Of a stretch of DNA of 9,038 nt, positions 6,529 to 9,038 are shown in pieces (position 1 is the stretch's first letter; every line of letters starts with the position of its first letter). A program made the translations under genes and the position numbers. The DNA is from a bacterium (lineage in GTDB: Bacteria; Babelota; Babeliae; Babelales; RVW-14). The stretch covers positions 1 to 9,038 of the forward strand of contig JAUIHA010000021.1 of assembly GCA_030432505.1 (NCBI GenBank). Reading direction: 5' to 3'. The notes under the pieces are model-generated. The model worked only from the letters and a program-made list of their open reading frames with translations, was not told where the DNA came from and ran no database searches.

Positions 6529-6945
6529 ATGAGAAGGCCTAGACGTTCACGCAGGCGCCGCTTTGTGATGCCCGAGGTATCATTGACTCCGCTCATTGAT
6601 ACAGCTCTGACATTACTGATTATTTTCATTGTAACCGCGCCAGCTATTCAAAACGGTATCAAGGTTGATTTACCATTTGGGAAAAGTAAAGAGGTTGGTC
6701 AGCAGCAAGAATTTGTAGTTTCAATCAATAAAAAAGAAGATGTATTTTTCAATACCTTTCCTGTTGCCAAAAGCAATCTGGCAGAAACCGTTAAAAATGC
6801 TCTTATTGGAAAAGAAGATATGCCTGTTTATGTTCGAGGAGATCAAGCAATTTCGTATGGAAAGGTTATAGAAATTGTTGATAGCTTGAAACAAGCAGGA
6901 GTTAAATTCGTTGCTATGTCGACATCACCTAACGCAAAATCATGA
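6529..6945 (+). CDS. tolR: TolR, ExbD/TolR proton channel subunit
   Basis: TolR is the single-pass partner of TolQ. Its periplasmic domain dimerises and may bind the cell wall. The 138-residue protein begins with a very basic cytoplasmic tip (eight arginines in residues 2-11), then PEVSLTPLIDTALTLLIIFI (15-34). Asp24 is in the position of the protonated aspartate conserved in all ExbD/TolR proteins. The periplasmic domain follows (about 45-138), with the usual VYVRGDQAISYGKVIEIVD stretch (105-123). An AGGAGG (6518-6523) overlaps the tolQ stop codon and sits five bases before the start, which suggests coupled translation. The gene overlaps tolA by four bases (ATGA at 6942-6945). All key residues are present. 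Confidence 0.92.
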   Translation: MRRPRRSRRRRFVMPEVSLTPLIDTALTLLIIFIVTAPAIQNGIKVDLPFGKSKEVGQQQEFVVSINKKEDVFFNTFPVAKSNLAETVKNALIGKEDMPVYVRGDQAISYGKVIEIVDSLKQAGVKFVAMSTSPNAKS

Positions 6946-7787
6946 AAAATAGACTGAGTGCTGCTACGTATTTTCTTATATCCTTTGCATTTCACGGCAT
7001 TCTTCTTCTGATGTTTAATTTTTTCGCAGATAGTGGCGTTATTCATAAGAAGTTTCTTGTTTTAGGGGCGCATTCTAAAAAACCAAGTCATGCGCTTTAT
7101 AAGCCAATGAATAAACCAATTCCGTTTGTTGGAGGAAGAAGGCCTCAGCGTAAAACGCCTTGTCACCCATCAAAAAAGAAGCAACCTCAAAAGAAAAAGG
7201 CACAAGCAAAGCTTCAGAATAAAAAGAAGCAAGCTCCCAAGAAAATCAAGAAGCCCCAGAAAAAGGTAGCCGCAAAGAAGAATGCAAAAAATCTGAAGAA
7301 AAAAAACCATACTACTCAGAAAAAAAATACTAAACAAACGTCCTTTAATAAGAAAGATACTCAAAAGAAAAAAATAATAAACCCACAAAAGAAGACGCCA
7401 AAAAAACAAGTGCAACAAATAGAGCAAAAGCCGCAAGAGAAAAAGAAAGTTGTGCAAAAAGCTCAAGAAGTCCTTGAAGATGAAATAGATTTTGAAGATG
7501 ATTTGGTATTTTCTCTTTTAGAAACGAATGATCCAAAAATACGTGCAATGCAAAAGCAAATACAAGCGGAAGTGTTGCGTTGTTGGCAGCCTCCGGTTGG
7601 TGTGCCAAAAAACACTGAATGCTGTGTGCAGTTTGTGATTGATAAAAAAGGAATTGTTTCACAGTTTGAATTCTTAACCAGATCCAATATTCTAATTTAT
7701 GATTTGAGTATCTCTCGAGTAGCAAAGAAGTTTAAATTCGCGAAAGTTCTTTGGGGTAAAACCTTCGTCATAGATTTTCGCCAGTAA
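6942..7787 (+). CDS. tolA: TolA/TonB-type energy transducer with polylysine linker
   Basis: TolA is anchored in the inner membrane, is driven by TolQ-TolR and reaches across the periplasm to TolB and the outer membrane. The 281-residue product has one membrane segment (about 8-28) containing S14-x3-H18, the Ser-His motif through which TolA and TonB couple to their motors. Next is a linker (about 45-175) made largely of lysine, glutamine and proline, then an acidic patch at 176-188, then a C-terminal domain (about 203-281) of the TonB/TolA fold: LRCWQPPVG, FVIDKKGIVSQFEF and KTFVIDF. Start and stop overlap with tolR (ATGA) and no good ribosome binding site is seen, so translation is probably coupled. 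Cysteines 214, 227 and 228 in the C-terminal domain could form a disulfide. The proline-containing linker is more TonB-like, but the place between tolR and tolB favours TolA. Confidence 0.85.
   Translation: MKNRLSAATYFLISFAFHGILLLMFNFFADSGVIHKKFLVLGAHSKKPSHALYKPMNKPIPFVGGRRPQRKTPCHPSKKKQPQKKKAQAKLQNKKKQAPKKIKKPQKKVAAKKNAKNLKKKNHTTQKKNTKQTSFNKKDTQKKKIINPQKKTPKKQVQQIEQKPQEKKKVVQKAQEVLEDEIDFEDDLVFSLLETNDPKIRAMQKQIQAEVLRCWQPPVGVPKNTECCVQFVIDKKGIVSQFEFLTRSNILIYDLSISRVAKKFKFAKVLWGKTFVIDFRQ
7170..7457 (+). repeat. Low-complexity lysine-rich linker of TolA
   Basis: Residues 77-172 contain about 39 lysines and only three acidic residues. Degenerate P-Q-K-K units recur (near residues 82, 105, 148 and 164). 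The coding strand is extremely A-rich, with two runs of eight A (7299-7306 and 7320-7327). Confidence 0.8.
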
Positions 7788-7805
7788 GTTCAGGATAGGA
7801 ATAGT

Positions 7806-9038
7806 ATGAAAAAAAATATCTGCACCGCAATACTCTTGAGTTTTATAGTTTTTTCCTGCGCGTCAGCACAGCACTATGTTGGTGTTCCATCATTTTCCTT
7901 TAAGGTTTCTCGTGATAATACAAAAAAAAAGAAGAAAAGAACGTTTGCCCCCATTAAAACGATTGGTGTATGCATTGGTGAAAATGCCGATGTTGAGAAA
8001 ATGGCAAAGGTTATGAAGTATGATCTGGAGTTTACAGATCAATTAACGTTTGCCATTAAACGTTCGGCTGCGCATCTTAGTGAAGAGAAGCTCGATAAGC
8101 TTTTTAAGAAAAAAGATATATCGCTTTGTGTTCAGTTGAGCCCTAAACAAGTCAAAAAAAAGAAGAATCTTTTTTGGACAGTGAAACTACCTGGCGTTGA
8201 AGCTGTTGTAAAAGATACCGCTTCAAAATCAACAGTATTCAAAAAAACGTTTACCTATTCAAAGAAAAACCTCATACATGATGCCCATAAAATTGCAGAA
8301 GAGCTTATTGTTAAGCTTACGGGCAACAAGCCGGTGTGTTTGAGTTCTCTTGCGTATTGTAAGCAGCTTTCTCCTCAGCAAAAAGTTATCTGCGTTGCCG
8401 ACTATGCTGGATTTAAAGAAAAGATGCTGATTCCGCATGAAAAACTTAATGTTGCACCGTGTTGGCACAGTTCCGCACCGTATCTCTTTTATTCACAATT
8501 TACAACATCTAACGTGCGTTTGATGTCGTATAACCTTTCAAACAAGAAACAACAGATTATTTGTTCATACGATGGTATGAATATGCAGCCGTCATTTTCA
8601 GAAGATGGCTCCAAGGTAATTTTGTGTATGACTGGCAAACATGGTAATTCAGAGCTCTTTCTCTTTGATCAAAAAGTGTGTGATCGTCTTGGAAAAAAAG
8701 TATACACCCCAATAACAAACAACCGTGGAAGCAATTCATCCCCGTGCTTATTGCCAAATGATGATGTTGTATTTTGTTCCGATTTTCAGACAGGCAATCC
8801 GCAGTTGTACTACTATAAAAAAGAGACCAGAGAATCCATGAGAATTTCTACGGGGTCTGCGTATTGTGCCGCTCCTTCATACAATGCATGTAAGAATGCA
8901 TTGGTGTACACACGTCCGGTGCGCGGGGTGTTTCAGCTTTTTTCACTCTCGTTTACGCAAGATGGTATTAAAGAAAAGCAGCTGACATTTGGTCGTGGCG
9001 ATAAGGTTGATCCAAGTTGGTCTGATTGCGGACGATAC
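7806..9038 (+). CDS. tolB: TolB, periplasmic beta-propeller protein, 3' end cut by the window
   Basis: TolB is the periplasmic partner that binds TolA and Pal while the Tol system keeps the outer membrane attached during division. The frame is open from ATG 7806 to the window end, giving 411 residues against roughly 430 in the family, so about one blade is missing. There is a signal peptide with likely cleavage after ASA (19-21), a lysine run (40-44), the N-terminal alpha/beta domain (about 48-185, ending AHKIAEELIVKLTG, 160-173), then propeller repeats. Repeat signatures include FSEDGSKVIL (264-273), DFQTGNPQLYYY (326-337), and KQLTFGRGDKVDPSW (391-405), which matches the classic LT.G...DPSWS blade motif. 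AGGA (7797-7800) lies five bases before the start. Sixteen cysteines are visible, fourteen of them after the cleavage site, which is odd for TolB. pal is expected downstream. Confidence 0.9.
   Translation, partial: MKKNICTAILLSFIVFSCASAQHYVGVPSFSFKVSRDNTKKKKKRTFAPIKTIGVCIGENADVEKMAKVMKYDLEFTDQLTFAIKRSAAHLSEEKLDKLFKKKDISLCVQLSPKQVKKKKNLFWTVKLPGVEAVVKDTASKSTVFKKTFTYSKKNLIHDAHKIAEELIVKLTGNKPVCLSSLAYCKQLSPQQKVICVADYAGFKEKMLIPHEKLNVAPCWHSSAPYLFYSQFTTSNVRLMSYNLSNKKQQIICSYDGMNMQPSFSEDGSKVILCMTGKHGNSELFLFDQKVCDRLGKKVYTPITNNRGSNSSPCLLPNDDVVFCSDFQTGNPQLYYYKKETRESMRISTGSAYCAAPSYNACKNALVYTRPVRGVFQLFSLSFTQDGIKEKQLTFGRGDKVDPSWSDCGRY

Noticed and set aside
5848..6945. TolQ/TolR could be named ExbB/ExbD.
   Set aside because: The families overlap in sequence, but a clear tolB two genes downstream makes the Tol assignment better.
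7170..7466. Long open frame on the - strand opposite the TolA linker, rich in leucine and phenylalanine.
   Set aside because: It is the mirror of the AAA/AAG lysine codons; TTT/CTT-rich complements always look hydrophobic. There is no start context.
7845..7871. TolB considered as a lipoprotein because of a cysteine at residue 18 (IVFSC).
   Set aside because: Phenylalanine at the -2 position does not fit a lipobox, and ASA at 19-21 is a normal signal peptidase I site, as expected for TolB.

Overview
The window looks like bacterial chromosome of moderately low GC (about 40% by eye) from a Gram-negative-type cell with an outer membrane. It holds four genes of a Tol envelope system, an NtrY-type sensor kinase and two further exported proteins. 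No rRNA, tRNA, CRISPR array, integrase or transposase is visible. The lineage cannot be fixed from these genes. A guess, from gene style only, is a small-genome host-associated group such as Candidatus Dependentiae (TM6): AT-rich and lysine-rich codons, a very large secreted repeat protein, and divergent Tol proteins rich in cysteine. This is inference and could be wrong.

Layout. (1) Positions 2-1585 (+) are the 3' part of an ntrY-like sensor histidine kinase whose start lies outside the window. (2) Positions 1671-2904 (+) are a two-gene unit: a zinc-type HIT-family nucleotide hydrolase/transferase, then, 19 bases later, a small-heat-shock-type (Hsp20) protein with a signal peptide. (3) Positions 2916-5684 (-) are one gene for a 922-residue secreted protein that I do not recognise. 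It appears to alternate about five copies of a ~60-residue helical module with two beta-trefoil-like regions. It converges on the hsp20 gene across only 11 bases, and a strong hairpin that can serve as a terminator is built into its own last codons. (4) Positions 5685-5847 form a divergent control region of 163 bases. (5) Positions 5848-9038 (+) hold tolQ-tolR-tolA-tolB, closely packed (9-base gap, 4-base ATGA overlap, 18-base gap), with tolB cut by the window end.

How they fit together. TolQ and TolR form the proton-driven motor of the inner membrane, TolA carries the force across the periplasm, and TolB is the periplasmic propeller that normally exchanges between TolA and Pal. pal is expected just downstream. 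TolQ and TolR keep the key channel residues and TolA keeps the S-x3-H transmembrane motif. The TolA linker is an extremely lysine-rich, proline-containing stretch, and TolB carries an unusual number of cysteines. Four of the seven proteins (Hsp20-like, the 922-residue protein, TolA and TolB) act wholly or largely outside the cytoplasm, so much of the window is concerned with the cell envelope. The most novel item is the 922-residue protein.
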